Source: Methylobacterium goesingense (GTDB lineage Bacteria; Pseudomonadota; Alphaproteobacteria; Rhizobiales; Beijerinckiaceae). Taken from it: a stretch of DNA of 38,257 nt. The position numbers and the translations under genes were made by a program. The notes beneath the pieces are model-generated. The model did not search any database, had not been told where the DNA came from, and was given only the letters and a program-made list of their open reading frames with translations. The stretch is taken from NCBI RefSeq assembly GCF_022179225.1, contig NZ_BPQL01000070.1:1-38257 (forward strand), written 5' to 3'. Shown here one piece after another: positions 8,378 through 16,423 of the stretch. Positions within the stretch are counted from its first letter, which is position 1, and every line of letters begins with the position of its first letter.

Positions 8378-9064
8378 TCAGGCGATGGCCTGGTCGAGCA
8401 TGAGCAGCAGCAGGAAGCCGGCGAAGAACATCGCCGTCACCCAGGGACGGTCCTCGGTCTCGTGCGCCTCGACCAGGAGTTCCTCGGTGACGAGGTACAG
8501 CAGGGCGATCAGGCCGAAGGAGAGGAAGGCGGCCTGGATCGGCGCAGACAGGGTGGCGACGGGCCCTCCCAGCAACGCCCCCAGCGGCAACAGGACGACG
8601 AGGCCGGCGGTCATGCCGACGACCTTGCGCTTCGATGTCCCGCCTTCCCCGAGCTCGTTCGCGACCGTCAGGCCGAGGAACAGCACCTCGATGGTGAGGG
8701 CGACCGTGAGCAGGATTCCGGCCTTGGCGCCGGCGGCGAAGGCGATGCCGAGCACGAGCCCGTCGACGAGGATGTCGATGCCCGTGACAGCCATCAGCCC
8801 GACGGGGCCGCTCGCCCGCTTCCCCAGCGTCTTCACCAGCAGCATCGCCGCGACGCCGAGCGCGCCGCCTGCCAGCATGGCCAAGGGCGAGCCGGCATGC
8901 TTGAGGTCCGGCAGGATCTCGCCGGCCGCCGCGGCGAAGACCACGCCCGCCGCGAAGTGCTGGATGGCGCTGACCAGGATGGGTCCGGGTCGAAGGTTGA
9001 CCGCGACCGCGGCGCCGATGACGGCCGCCGCCGCGGGGATCAGTGTGTAGGCCCAGGCTTGCAT
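8378..9064 (-). CDS. ZIP-family divalent metal transporter
   Basis: Integral membrane protein of 228 residues with about seven or eight hydrophobic helices. Conserved polar helix residues fit the ZIP family: HFAAGVVFAAAAGEILPD, DILVDGLVLGIAF and EVLFLGLTVANELGEG. ZIP proteins move Zn, Fe or other divalent ions into the cytoplasm, although some relatives act in other directions. The His-rich loop of many ZIPs is absent. I chose the ATG at 9064; a GTG immediately before it, at 9067, is possible. It starts 7 bp after the CDF stop codon, so it is the second gene of that operon. Pairing an importer-type protein with an exporter suggests homeostasis rather than pure detoxification. Confidence 0.85.
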   Translation of the reverse strand: MQAWAYTLIPAAAAVIGAAVAVNLRPGPILVSAIQHFAAGVVFAAAAGEILPDLKHAGSPLAMLAGGALGVAAMLLVKTLGKRASGPVGLMAVTGIDILVDGLVLGIAFAAGAKAGILLTVALTIEVLFLGLTVANELGEGGTSKRKVVGMTAGLVVLLPLGALLGGPVATLSAPIQAAFLSFGLIALLYLVTEELLVEAHETEDRPWVTAMFFAGFLLLLMLDQAIA

Positions 9065-9071
9065 CACGCTC

Positions 9072-10031
9072 TCAGACGACGTGGTCGGGCGCGAGGGCGC
9101 AGGCGTTGTCCGCGCTCGTCTCCACCTGCAGGGTGGTGTGGCCGATGCCGAACCGTTTCTTGATCCCGCCTGCCGCGTCCATCAGGAAGGCGTCGTCGGG
9201 ACGGCCGCCCGGCATGATGAGGTGGGCGGTCAGGCATGTCTCCGTGGTGCTCATCGCCCAGATGTGCAGGTCGTGGAGGGCGGTGACGCCCGGCAGTCCT
9301 TCGAGGTGGCTTCGGACGGCGGCCGGGTCGATGCCCGGCGGGACGGCGGCGAGGGACAGCGTGAGGCTGTCGCGCAGGAGGCCCCAGGTGCTCCAGACGA
9401 TGACCGCCACGATGGCGAGGCTGACGACGGGATCGAGCCAGGTCCACCCGGTGTAGAGGATGACGAGGCCGGCGATGACCACGCCCGCCGAGACGGCGGC
9501 GTCGGCGGCCATGTGCAGGAAGGCGCCCTTGATGTTGATGTCGCCCTTGGCGCCCGAGGCGAACAGCCAGGCGGTGATGCCGTTCACCAGGATGCCGACC
9601 GCGGCCACGACCATCACGGTCTTGCCGGCGACCGGGGCTGGCTCGCCGAAGCGCTGGATCGCCTCCCAGGCGATGGCGCCGACGGCGACCAGCAGGAACA
9701 CCGCGTTGAACAGGGCCGCCAGGATCGACGAGCCCTTCATCCCGTAGGTGTAGCGCGCGCTCGGGGCGCGCTTCGCCAGCACCATGGCGACCCAGGCCAC
9801 CACCAGTCCGAGGACGTCCGAGAGGTTGTGCCCGGCATCGGCCAGCAGGGCCATCGAGTTCGCCAGCACCCCGTAGGTGGCTTCCACGACGACGAAGCCG
9901 ACGTTGAGGGCGATGCCGATGGCGAACGCCTTCCCGAAGCTCGCCGGTGCGTGGCTGTGCCCGGGGCCGTGGGCGTGCCCGGCGTGGGCTTGGGAATGGT
10001 CGTGTCCGGCGTGGTCGTGGTGGTCCGTCAT
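9072..10031 (-). CDS. CDF-family cation efflux transporter (CzcD/ZitB/DmeF type)
   Basis: Inner-membrane proton antiporter that exports Zn, Co, Cd or Ni. The 319 residues begin with a His-rich cytoplasmic tail (ten His within the first 27). Six helices follow, carrying both metal-site HxxxD motifs: His68/Asp72 in ADAGHNLSDVLGL and His173/Asp177 in LHMAADAAVSAG. The C-terminal cytoplasmic domain has HDLHIWAMSTTETCLTAHL, typical of this group. It is the first gene of the CDF-ZIP-regulator-kinase operon and has a MerR-type promoter ending about 33 bp before the ATG. Substrate choice cannot be fixed from sequence; the His-Asp site argues for Zn, Co or Cd. Confidence 0.95.
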   Translation of the reverse strand: MTDHHDHAGHDHSQAHAGHAHGPGHSHAPASFGKAFAIGIALNVGFVVVEATYGVLANSMALLADAGHNLSDVLGLVVAWVAMVLAKRAPSARYTYGMKGSSILAALFNAVFLLVAVGAIAWEAIQRFGEPAPVAGKTVMVVAAVGILVNGITAWLFASGAKGDINIKGAFLHMAADAAVSAGVVIAGLVILYTGWTWLDPVVSLAIVAVIVWSTWGLLRDSLTLSLAAVPPGIDPAAVRSHLEGLPGVTALHDLHIWAMSTTETCLTAHLIMPGGRPDDAFLMDAAGGIKKRFGIGHTTLQVETSADNACALAPDHVV

Positions 10032-10063
10032 CTCGGCTTCCGGTCTGAGGATGCAAGCATTGA

Positions 10064-10094
10064 TGCCTAACTCCTCTACCCACTAGAGGAGCAA
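10064..10094 (-). promoter_or_regulatory. MerR-type promoter/operator for the CDF-ZIP-two-component operon
   Basis: On the minus strand TTGCTC (10094-10089) and TAGGCA (10069-10064) are separated by 19 bp, the over-long spacer typical of MerR-family promoters. Within it lies a perfect dyad, CTCCTCTA-N5-TAGAGGAG, at 10071-10091. The CDF ATG is about 33 bp downstream. The sequence nearly matches the site before the P-type ATPase, so the CadR-like protein encoded next door should act here. Confidence 0.82.
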
Positions 10095-10113
10095 GCGCCC
10101 GTTTCGGCCTCGG

Positions 10114-10536
10114 TCAGTGCCGGTCGCTGAGACACTCGCCGTGGTCGGCCAGCACCTCGATGATCCGGCATTCCCCGACGTCGCCGCCCGAGCACTGCTC
10201 GACCATGGCCTGCATCTCCCGCCGGAGGCCGGTCAGCCGGGCGATCCGGTCGTCGATGTCGGCGAGATGTTTCCGGGCGATGGCGTCGGCCTCCCCACAA
10301 GGCCGGTCGGGATGTCCGGCCAGGTCGAGAAGGGTTCGGATATCCTCGATCTCGAAGCCGAGCTCGCGGGCGTGCCGGATGAACCGCAGCGTCCGGACGT
10401 CGCCCTCTCCGTAGGTGCGGCGATTGCCCTCCGTACGCACCGGCGTCGGCAGCAATCCGCGTTCCTCGTAGAACCGAATGGTGGGGACCTTCACCGCGGC
10501 GCGGCGCGACAACTCCCCGATGGCGATGGACTTCAT
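10114..10536 (-). CDS. cadR: MerR-family heavy-metal regulator, CadR/PbrR type
   Basis: Cytoplasmic activator that distorts promoter DNA when it binds metal. The 140 residues start with the winged helix (IGELSRRAAVKVPTIRFYEERGLL), followed by the long dimer helix. Cysteines at 80, 115, 123 and 135 are placed much like the Cd-binding cysteines of CadR and PbrR. Cys80 (RPCGEADAIA) is the residue that usually bridges from the partner subunit. The C-terminus ends in GECLSDRH rather than a long His tail. It is divergent from the P-type ATPase, and two copies of its likely operator flank the gene. Cd, Pb or Zn are the expected inducers. Confidence 0.9.
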   Translation of the reverse strand: MKSIAIGELSRRAAVKVPTIRFYEERGLLPTPVRTEGNRRTYGEGDVRTLRFIRHARELGFEIEDIRTLLDLAGHPDRPCGEADAIARKHLADIDDRIARLTGLRREMQAMVEQCSGGDVGECRIIEVLADHGECLSDRH

Positions 10537-10541
10537 GCCGC

Positions 10542-10572
10542 TTGCTCCTCTAGTCGCTGGAGGAAGTAGGGT
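10542..10572 (+). promoter_or_regulatory. MerR-type promoter/operator for the P-type ATPase
   Basis: TTGCTC at 10542-10547 and TAGGGT at 10567-10572 are separated by 19 bp. The spacer contains the dyad CTCCTCTA-N5-TGGAGGAA (10545-10565), with two mismatches in the right arm. It sits in the 62-bp gap between the divergent cadR-like and ATPase genes, giving a leader of roughly 20 nt before the ATG at 10599. The layout is that of zntA/cadA promoters under MerR-family control. Confidence 0.85.
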
Positions 10573-10598
10573 GCCTGGGGAATTGCGGAAGGCACCTC

Positions 10599-12737
10599 AT
10601 GAAAGACGCGACGACCTTGGACCGAACCGATAGCCCCCCGACGCGCCTGCGCGTGTCCGGGATGGATTGCGCCTCGTGCGCCGCCAAGGTCGAGAACGCC
10701 GTTCGGCGCCTACCCGGCATCGAGGACATCTCGGTCTCGGTGGCGACCGAGACGCTGACGGTGCGGCATGGACCCGCCACCGACGCCCGGGCCATCGCGG
10801 CGACGGTCCGCAGCCTGGGCTACGGCGCGGACGACACTTCCGCCGACGCGGTGTCGGATGCCGAACGACCTGAGCCGGTCTGGTGGCAGTCTCCGAAGGC
10901 GCTGCTGGCGTTCGCCTGCGCGGCGGCCCTGGTGCTGGCTTACGCGGTCGGCCAAGCCGCGCCGGCGATGGAGCGCTGGGCCTTTTTGGCGGCGATGGCG
11001 GTCGGACTGGTGCCGATTGCACGACGTGCCGTCGCGGCCGCCCGGCACGGGACGCCGTTCTCCATCGAGACCCTGATGTCCGTAGCCGCCATCGGCGCGA
11101 CCGCCATCGGGGCGACCGAGGAAGCGGCCACGGTCGTCTTCCTGTTCCTGGTTGGCGAGGTGCTGGAAGGGGTGGCCGCAGGCCGGGCCAGGGCGAGCAT
11201 CCGCGGCCTCACCGGCCTGGTGCCGGACACGGCCCTGCTGGAGGGCGACGGATCGACGGAGCGGGTGCCCGCGGCGAGCCTGCGGGTCGGGGCGACCGTC
11301 CTGGTGAGGCCGGGTGACCGGGTCCCGGCGGACGGGACCGTCCTCGACGGGGAGAGCGCGGTGGACGAGGCGCCGGTCACCGGCGAGAGCGTGCCGCGGC
11401 GCAAGGCACCGGGCGATGCGGTGTTCGCCGGGACCGTGAACGGGGACGGCGCGCTTCGGGTGCGGGTGACCGCGGCGGCGCGGGACAACACCATCGCCCG
11501 GGTCGTGCGGCTGGTGGAGGATGCCCAGGAGGCGAAGGCCCCGACCGAGCGCCTGATCGACCGATTCTCACGGGTCTACACACCGGCCGTGGTCGCGGTG
11601 GCCACGCTCGTCGCGATCCTGCCGCCGCTGCTGTTCGGGTGCTCGTGGAACGAGTGGGTCTACAAGGGGCTCGCCATCCTGCTGATCGGCTGCCCCTGCG
11701 CCCTGGTCATCTCGACGCCCGCCGCCATCGCGGCCGGGCTCTCGGCCGGCGCCCGCCGGGGCCTGCTCATCAAGGGCGGCGCCGTCCTGGAGCGGCTGGC
11801 CGCCGTTACCATGGTGGCCTTCGACAAGACCGGCACCCTGACCGAGGGCAAGCCCGTGGTCACCGACGTCCTAGCGTTCGGCCGGTCCGAACGGGAGGTC
11901 CTCTCCTTGGCTGCCGCGCTTGAGGCAGGCTCCTCGCATCCGCTCGCCAAGGCGGTGCTTGCCAAGGCCGCGGAAGCCGGCGCACCGATGCCTCCGGCAT
12001 TCGGGTCGAAGGCGCTCGGCGGCAAGGGGATCACCGGCAATGTCGGCGGCCTCGACCTGTTCCTCGGATCGCCGCGGGAGGCGGCAGCGCGCGTGACCCT
12101 CGAGGCGGAGCAGGAGGCGCGGATCTCCACCCTGCAGGGCGAGGGTAAAACGGTCGCCGCCCTGCTGGCGAACGGGGCGTTGGCCGGGCTGTTGGGCATG
12201 CGCGACGAGCCCCGGTCCGACGCCAAGGCCGGGATCGACCGCCTCGCGGCGGAGGGCATCGGGTCGCTCATGCTGACCGGGGACAACGCCCGCACGGCCC
12301 AGGCGGTGGCGGGGATGCTCGGCATCGAGGCACGGGCGGGACTGCTGCCCGAGGACAAGCAGCGGATCGTACTTGAGCTCCAGGCCGCCGGGGCCGTCGT
12401 GGCGAAGGTCGGGGACGGCATCAACGACGCCCCGGCGCTCGCGGCCGCAGACGTCGGCATCGCGATGGGTGGCGGCACCGACGTCGCGCTGGAGACAGCC
12501 GATGCAGCGGTGCTACACGGGCGCGTCGCCGACGTGGCGCGGATGGTGGAACTGTCCCGCAGGACGCTGGCGAACATCCGCACGAACATCGGTGTGGCAC
12601 TCGGCCTGAAGGCGGTGTTCCTTGTCACGACCATCGCCGGCATCACCGGCCTATGGCCGGCCATCCTCGCCGATACGGGGGCGACGGTCCTGGTAACGGC
12701 CAACGCCCTGAGGCTGCTGGGGGTCAGGCTGCGCTAG
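10599..12737 (+). CDS. cadA: Zn/Cd/Pb-exporting P1B-type ATPase (ZntA/CadA)
   Basis: ATP-driven inner-membrane exporter of divalent soft metals, 712 residues. One N-terminal metal-binding domain carries GMDCASC (Cys24, Cys27). The actuator loop has VTGES. The metal-site helix has Cys365-Pro-Cys367, the phosphorylated Asp409 lies in DKTGTLTEGKP, the SHPLA motif is typical of P1B pumps, and GDGINDAPAL covers residues 605-614. The last helix region, ADTGATVLVTANALRLL, contains the Asp that defines the Zn/Cd/Pb subgroup rather than the Cu pumps. Transcription should start from the MerR-type promoter at 10542-10572. Divergent from its regulator, it complements the CDF and RND exporters nearby. Confidence 0.96.
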   Translation: MKDATTLDRTDSPPTRLRVSGMDCASCAAKVENAVRRLPGIEDISVSVATETLTVRHGPATDARAIAATVRSLGYGADDTSADAVSDAERPEPVWWQSPKALLAFACAAALVLAYAVGQAAPAMERWAFLAAMAVGLVPIARRAVAAARHGTPFSIETLMSVAAIGATAIGATEEAATVVFLFLVGEVLEGVAAGRARASIRGLTGLVPDTALLEGDGSTERVPAASLRVGATVLVRPGDRVPADGTVLDGESAVDEAPVTGESVPRRKAPGDAVFAGTVNGDGALRVRVTAAARDNTIARVVRLVEDAQEAKAPTERLIDRFSRVYTPAVVAVATLVAILPPLLFGCSWNEWVYKGLAILLIGCPCALVISTPAAIAAGLSAGARRGLLIKGGAVLERLAAVTMVAFDKTGTLTEGKPVVTDVLAFGRSEREVLSLAAALEAGSSHPLAKAVLAKAAEAGAPMPPAFGSKALGGKGITGNVGGLDLFLGSPREAAARVTLEAEQEARISTLQGEGKTVAALLANGALAGLLGMRDEPRSDAKAGIDRLAAEGIGSLMLTGDNARTAQAVAGMLGIEARAGLLPEDKQRIVLELQAAGAVVAKVGDGINDAPALAAADVGIAMGGGTDVALETADAAVLHGRVADVARMVELSRRTLANIRTNIGVALGLKAVFLVTTIAGITGLWPAILADTGATVLVTANALRLLGVRLR

Positions 12738-13154
12738 GACCGGTTGTCCCTGACCTTGCCGGGTGGCTGATCGGCCACTTGGATGGGGATGGCGCGGCGA
12801 TGCGGCCCATTCCGAACGTACGCGCCACCCGGAGCCCGTCCGTTCTTGACGCGTCCCTGGTTCCTGGATCGTGCCGGGGCGATGTTACGGGTGGCGGATG
12901 ACTCCCGCGTCGTGATGCAGGTCCGACTTGGTGCCGGGACGCGACCCGCCGTTCGACCATGATGCGAGGGACCCGTCGGGGGTGCCCTCCCAAGTGCGGG
13001 AGGAGTCCCCGGGGCATCCACCTAGGATCCACATCCCGGACGTTAAAGTCGAAGCTCAGTCCGGACACGGGGGCGCTCCTGGGTGGTCGGGCCCTTCGCC
13101 GTTTGTGGTGGCGCCCGATCACACCAGCCTAACAGACGCCGTCGATTCGTTCAG
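12738..13154. other. 417-bp intergenic stretch with no supported gene
   Basis: Open frames here on both strands are short, Arg/Pro-rich and lack ribosome binding sites. A short GTGGC...GCCAC hairpin (about 12763-12778) follows the ATPase gene without a T-run, so I do not call it a terminator. I see no repeat or attachment site. This gap may mark the border between the metal genes and the phage-like region, but nothing in the sequence proves that. Confidence 0.5.
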
Positions 13155-13493
13155 TCAGGCGTGGTGCTTGGGGGCAGGTGAGAGCTCCTGCAGCCTGTCG
13201 AAGACCCTCTTCTTGGCCTCCTTGAAGCGCTCCCTGCCACCGAGCTCGTAGGCGGCCCGGCCTACGACGAAGGCGATGTCCACCCGCTCGTTCCTGGCCA
13301 TGAGACGGTGCTCGGGGGTGATGTAGGCGTCGACGTCCGCGAGCATGGCCTTCACGATTGCCGCATCGGTCTCGGCGGTCTCGCGCTGGGTCTCGCGCCA
13401 GCGTCGGGCGCGGTCGGCGGCATCGCGACGGACGCGGGCGGACCGGGCGGCGGGGTGCTCCTCGGGGAGCGCGGAGGCGGTTGCGGTGCTCAT
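13155..13493 (-). CDS. hypothetical protein, Arg/Glu-rich helical
   Basis: A product of 112 residues from the ATG at 13493. A second ATG at 13529 would add 12 residues, and neither has a good Shine-Dalgarno sequence. The protein is highly charged and helical (RVRRDAADRARRWRETQRET), followed by a more conserved-looking middle (DAYITPEHRLMARNERVDIAFVVGRAAYELGG). No signal peptide, membrane helix or Cys/His motif is seen. The composition suits a real cytoplasmic protein better than any other frame here. No family recognised. It is isolated between two gene-poor gaps. Confidence 0.6.
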   Translation of the reverse strand: MSTATASALPEEHPAARSARVRRDAADRARRWRETQRETAETDAAIVKAMLADVDAYITPEHRLMARNERVDIAFVVGRAAYELGGRERFKEAKKRVFDRLQELSPAPKHHA

Positions 13494-13973
13494 GACGGTA
13501 GAGTGCCAGGCCGTCCAGAAAGCCACCATGGGGGATCGCGCACGGTGTGAAGGACGGTCGATCCGGTCCTTCCGGTGGCGTTCCGATCACGCACGTTCCG
13601 TTACGGGGTATGGAGCCTTGGCTACGCCAATGTCGGGAAGCGGAAAAAAGATCTGGACCGTTCCCGCGTCAGTTCTCCTCGTCGGACGGCCACCACCGCC
13701 AGGGAAGGCCACCAGGGCATCGTGCCTGGCAGGATGTGTCCTTACCCACGCCACCCCCGACTGACCGCCACAGCCTACCTCCCTGTGCCTCACCGGCGGC
13801 CGATACCCCCTCGTCCCCGCGATTTTCCGATCCCCTTCCGCAAGTATTGCCCCGCGTAACGGAAGGTCAGGCCCCCGATTGACCTTATCCTCGGCGTACG
13901 TATCCTCGTCATGTTGATCCCGGCCTGAGTTGCGGACGTGCTGCCCCGCGACAGGCCCCAGTAGAGGACCGTC
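13494..13973. other. 480-bp gap upstream of the primase gene with several dyads and repeats
   Basis: No supported gene. TTCCGTTACG at 13596-13605 recurs in inverted form at 13855-13864, 250 bp apart. A 7-bp dyad AAGGTCA-N10-TGACCTT lies at 13863-13886. The 8-mer TATCCTCG occurs twice, at 13886-13893 and 13901-13908. Lying just before a primase-like replication gene, this could be an origin or the control region of that gene. Confidence 0.45.
13855..13908. repeat. clustered dyad and direct repeats before the primase gene (possible origin or operator)
   Basis: Contains CGTAACGGAA (inverse of 13596-13605), the dyad AAGGTCA/TGACCTT with a 10-nt spacer, and two TATCCTCG direct repeats spaced 15 bp start to start. 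The cluster ends 66 bp before the GTG start of the replication-type protein. The iteron-like spacing is suggestive, but only two copies are present. Confidence 0.4.
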
Positions 13974-15755
13974 GTGACAACCTCCCTCATCTCCCCGACC
14001 GCCACGCGTTGGCCCCAGGCTGCTTCCCTGGTCCGTCCAGCCCCCGCCTACTGCTCCGAGTTCCGCCCCCTCGACTACGCCCGTCTCGTCCACCCCAAAG
14101 GCGGTGTCGGGTCCGCGATGTTCGGCGACCGCGTCCCTCCCAGGAAGCCCAGGAAGGACGGCAGCACCGAGCCGCGATGGTCCGACCTGCGGTACTCCTC
14201 CCACGCCCTCGCGAGCCGCGACGTCGATCTGCAGGGCCGGCGCTTCATGTCGTTCGCATCGTACCCGTACTCCAAGCCGGGCGAGCCCCGCGTCGCCAAG
14301 GACGCGATCAACATCGTGTCCCTCGGCGCCTCGTGGCTCGACCTCGACTACTACAACAAGCCGGACTGGAAGGACGTCCCCCCGCGCAAGGTCCTGGAAG
14401 CCGTCCGCAACATCTGCGAGGACCGCGGCTGGCCGTCGCCGTCCTACGCCACGTTCTCGGGGCGCGGGATTTTGGTGGTCTGGCTCTACACCGCCTCCCA
14501 GCCGGCCCAGCGTGTCATGGCCCGCCACCGTGCCTTGCAGCAGATCCTCCACGAGGAGTTCCTGCCGTTCGGGTCCGACTACACGGCCAAGGCTGCGACG
14601 AAGCAGTTTCGGATGCCGGGCACCTACAACGAAAAGAGCGGCCTCCCGGTGGTGGTGATCTTTCCCGACCTGACCGCCGAGATCGCCCGGATCGACTTCG
14701 ACGAGCTCTGCCGCGTGGTCCTGCCGTTCCAGCGCCAGACCAAGGCCCAGCGGGAGGCCGCCAAGGCCGAGGCGAAGGCCAAGCGGACCGCCGCCCAACT
14801 CGCCAACCGGACCCCGCGGGAAGGCCACCACGGCGCCAAGCTGACCGGCTCGTCGTACTGGGACACCATCGCCGCGGACCTCGACCGGCTGTATGCCCTC
14901 CGGCACGGCAAGGCCGGCATCAAGGACACCGCGGCCCGCGAGGACACGGGAGCCGGCCGCAACTCCTGGCTTGTCGCCTTCGTCTACGTGGCCTCGTGGC
15001 GCCTCCCGGCCTCCGACCTCGACGCGTACGTCATCGAGACCGCCGACCGCCTCGGGCTCGACCACGCCTCCGCCAAGTCGAAGGCTTGCTCCATCGTCGG
15101 CAGGGCGAAGGAATCCGCCCGGGGCGTCCGCCGGACGTACCGCGGATTCACGGTCGACCCCCGCTACAAGCCGTCCCCCGCCCACCTCCGGGACCTGCTG
15201 GTCATCACCCCGAGGGAGATGCGCCGGGCCGACCTGCGCATCCTGATCGACCAGGCGCGCCGGTCCGAGAACGCCGTCTCGCGCGTCGTCGCCTCTCGCC
15301 GGGCCGCGGGCGTCAGGGACCGCTCGGTCCAACAGCAGCACCGCCTCGAAGTCGGGCAGCAGGCCGTCGAGTTCCTCGCCGAGGGCCTGACCGTGAAGGC
15401 GGTGGCCGAGCTCTACGGTGTCTCGCCGCGGTGGCTGGACAACGCCCTCCGGGACGCCCGCGCCGTCGCCGGCATCACCACCGCCAAGGCCGAGCCGGTG
15501 GTGGCTCCCGTGGTCACCGTCGACGACGTCGGCGACACCCTCGACCTGCCCGTCGGCACCCCCGCCGTGATCGCGCACGAAGTGTTACGGGATATCAGAG
15601 AGACCGCGCGCGAGGCTGTTGTCGCAGGCCGCCGTACGCAGTATGTTCCTCGGGTCACGACGAAGGGCAGCACTCTTCTAGGACAGACGCCCGCTGCGCG
15701 CCCCACGGCCCGGCGGGCGTCGACGTGTCCGGCCTCCGAGATGGAGGTGGCGTGA
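13974..15755 (+). CDS. archaeo-eukaryotic-type primase (PrimPol-like) replication protein with C-terminal helix-turn-helix
   Basis: Probable replication protein of the mobile element, 593 residues. The N-terminal half has the primase pattern: paired acidic residues Asp123 and Asp125 in SWLDLDYY, a FSGRGILVVW strand (about 161-170), and RMPGTYNEKSG (about 213-223), which matches the third motif of plasmid and phage primases. A Lys/Ala/Glu-rich helix follows at about 245-270. Near 440-480, a segment including TVKAVAELYGVSPRWLDNAL resembles a helix-turn-helix. There is no Walker A, so helicase activity would need another protein. It starts with GTG behind GAGGA. The next gene begins 1 bp after the stop. 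The family call rests on motifs read by eye. Confidence 0.7.
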   Translation: MTTSLISPTATRWPQAASLVRPAPAYCSEFRPLDYARLVHPKGGVGSAMFGDRVPPRKPRKDGSTEPRWSDLRYSSHALASRDVDLQGRRFMSFASYPYSKPGEPRVAKDAINIVSLGASWLDLDYYNKPDWKDVPPRKVLEAVRNICEDRGWPSPSYATFSGRGILVVWLYTASQPAQRVMARHRALQQILHEEFLPFGSDYTAKAATKQFRMPGTYNEKSGLPVVVIFPDLTAEIARIDFDELCRVVLPFQRQTKAQREAAKAEAKAKRTAAQLANRTPREGHHGAKLTGSSYWDTIAADLDRLYALRHGKAGIKDTAAREDTGAGRNSWLVAFVYVASWRLPASDLDAYVIETADRLGLDHASAKSKACSIVGRAKESARGVRRTYRGFTVDPRYKPSPAHLRDLLVITPREMRRADLRILIDQARRSENAVSRVVASRRAAGVRDRSVQQQHRLEVGQQAVEFLAEGLTVKAVAELYGVSPRWLDNALRDARAVAGITTAKAEPVVAPVVTVDDVGDTLDLPVGTPAVIAHEVLRDIRETAREAVVAGRRTQYVPRVTTKGSTLLGQTPAARPTARRASTCPASEMEVA

Positions 15756-15756
15756 C

Positions 15757-16296
15757 ATGAAGTGGCGCCTCACACCCGAAGAGCAGCAACTTCAGGACAC
15801 CTTGCGGGCCGCCGCGGCGAGGCTGCACGCCGTCTGGTACCGCTACCCGGTCGGCGACAAGGAAGCGGCCCGCCGGGCCGAGCGCGAGCCGGTGGGCCGA
15901 CGTCGGTACGTGGGTGGCGGGATCTGGCACAGCATTTCGGGAGCGGCCCCGATCCCCGTGCCCCCGCGCCACGACGTCGGCCAAGCCCTGCTTCGCGAGG
16001 TGCTTCAGGCGTGGCGGACGCCGGCATGGTCGGACATCTCCGTCTGGGACGACTCGCGCCGTGGGCCGATCCGACGACTCCTCAAGGCCGCCGGCCTCGC
16101 CCTGCAGGACCCGGACGAGGATGGGGTCGAGCGCGCCGACCTCCTCGTCCGGGTGGCCATCTCGGCGATCCGCTCCCAGTCAGAAAATCCTGACGGGCGC
16201 ATCGAGCGGTTGGCGGCCCTGCCCAAGGGCGTCTGGCGCGTCGACCTGTCGGGCCTCATGGGCCTGCGCGAAGACCCGCCCGTCAGAAAAGTCTGA
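15757..16296 (+). CDS. hypothetical protein downstream of primase
   Basis: The 179-residue product is charged, Arg-rich and Trp-containing, with no signal peptide or membrane helix. It begins one base after the primase stop codon, so the two are co-transcribed. The middle (ALLREVLQAWRTPAWSDISVWDDSRRGPIRRLLKAAG) looks globular and helical. No catalytic motif is recognised. Two similar 16-bp dyads lie in its 3' end, at 16179-16194 and 16282-16297, the second covering the stop codon. A role in replication or its control is inferred only from position. Confidence 0.65.
   Translation: MKWRLTPEEQQLQDTLRAAAARLHAVWYRYPVGDKEAARRAEREPVGRRRYVGGGIWHSISGAAPIPVPPRHDVGQALLREVLQAWRTPAWSDISVWDDSRRGPIRRLLKAAGLALQDPDEDGVERADLLVRVAISAIRSQSENPDGRIERLAALPKGVWRVDLSGLMGLREDPPVRKV
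16179..16194. repeat. 16-bp dyad, copy 1 (GTCAG-N6-CTGAC)
   Basis: GTCAGAAAATCCTGAC, a 5-bp inverted repeat around AAAATC. It matches the copy at 16282-16297 in 14 of 16 positions. Candidate operator half of a two-site control region. Confidence 0.5.
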
Positions 16297-16297
16297 C
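16282..16297. repeat. 16-bp dyad, copy 2 (GTCAGA-N4-TCTGAC)
   Basis: GTCAGAAAAGTCTGAC, a perfect 6-bp inverted repeat overlapping the stop codon of the preceding gene. Its partner is 103 bp upstream. The 103-bp intergenic region that follows holds another strong dyad. Confidence 0.55.
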
Positions 16298-16346
16298 ACC
16301 TGCAAGAACGGCTTGGCCCATCCTTGTCAGCGCCGGGAAAATGACC

Positions 16347-16374
16347 GGCTAAGCGACGTCAAAATCGCTTAGCC
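16347..16374. promoter_or_regulatory. 10-bp perfect inverted repeat in intergenic region, possible operator
   Basis: GGCTAAGCGA (16347-16356) and TCGCTTAGCC (16365-16374) flank CGTCAAAA. The stem is strong, but there is no T-run after it on the plus strand, so a regulatory dyad is likelier than a terminator. It lies about 50 bp before the start of the small regulator-like gene. Confidence 0.6.
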
Positions 16375-16423
16375 CCCTGATTACCCTTGTCGAATCCAGG
16401 TGCGAGGCATTCCATCCTTTTCG

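Noticed and set aside
12738..13154. Left attachment site of the element
   Set aside because: No copy of the tRNA-derived sequence (GGAATCATAATCC or the T-arm) was found here or elsewhere left of 27353 by eye.
13587..15578. A 663-residue open frame on the minus strand
   Set aside because: Antisense of the primase-type gene, whose motifs are clear on the plus strand.
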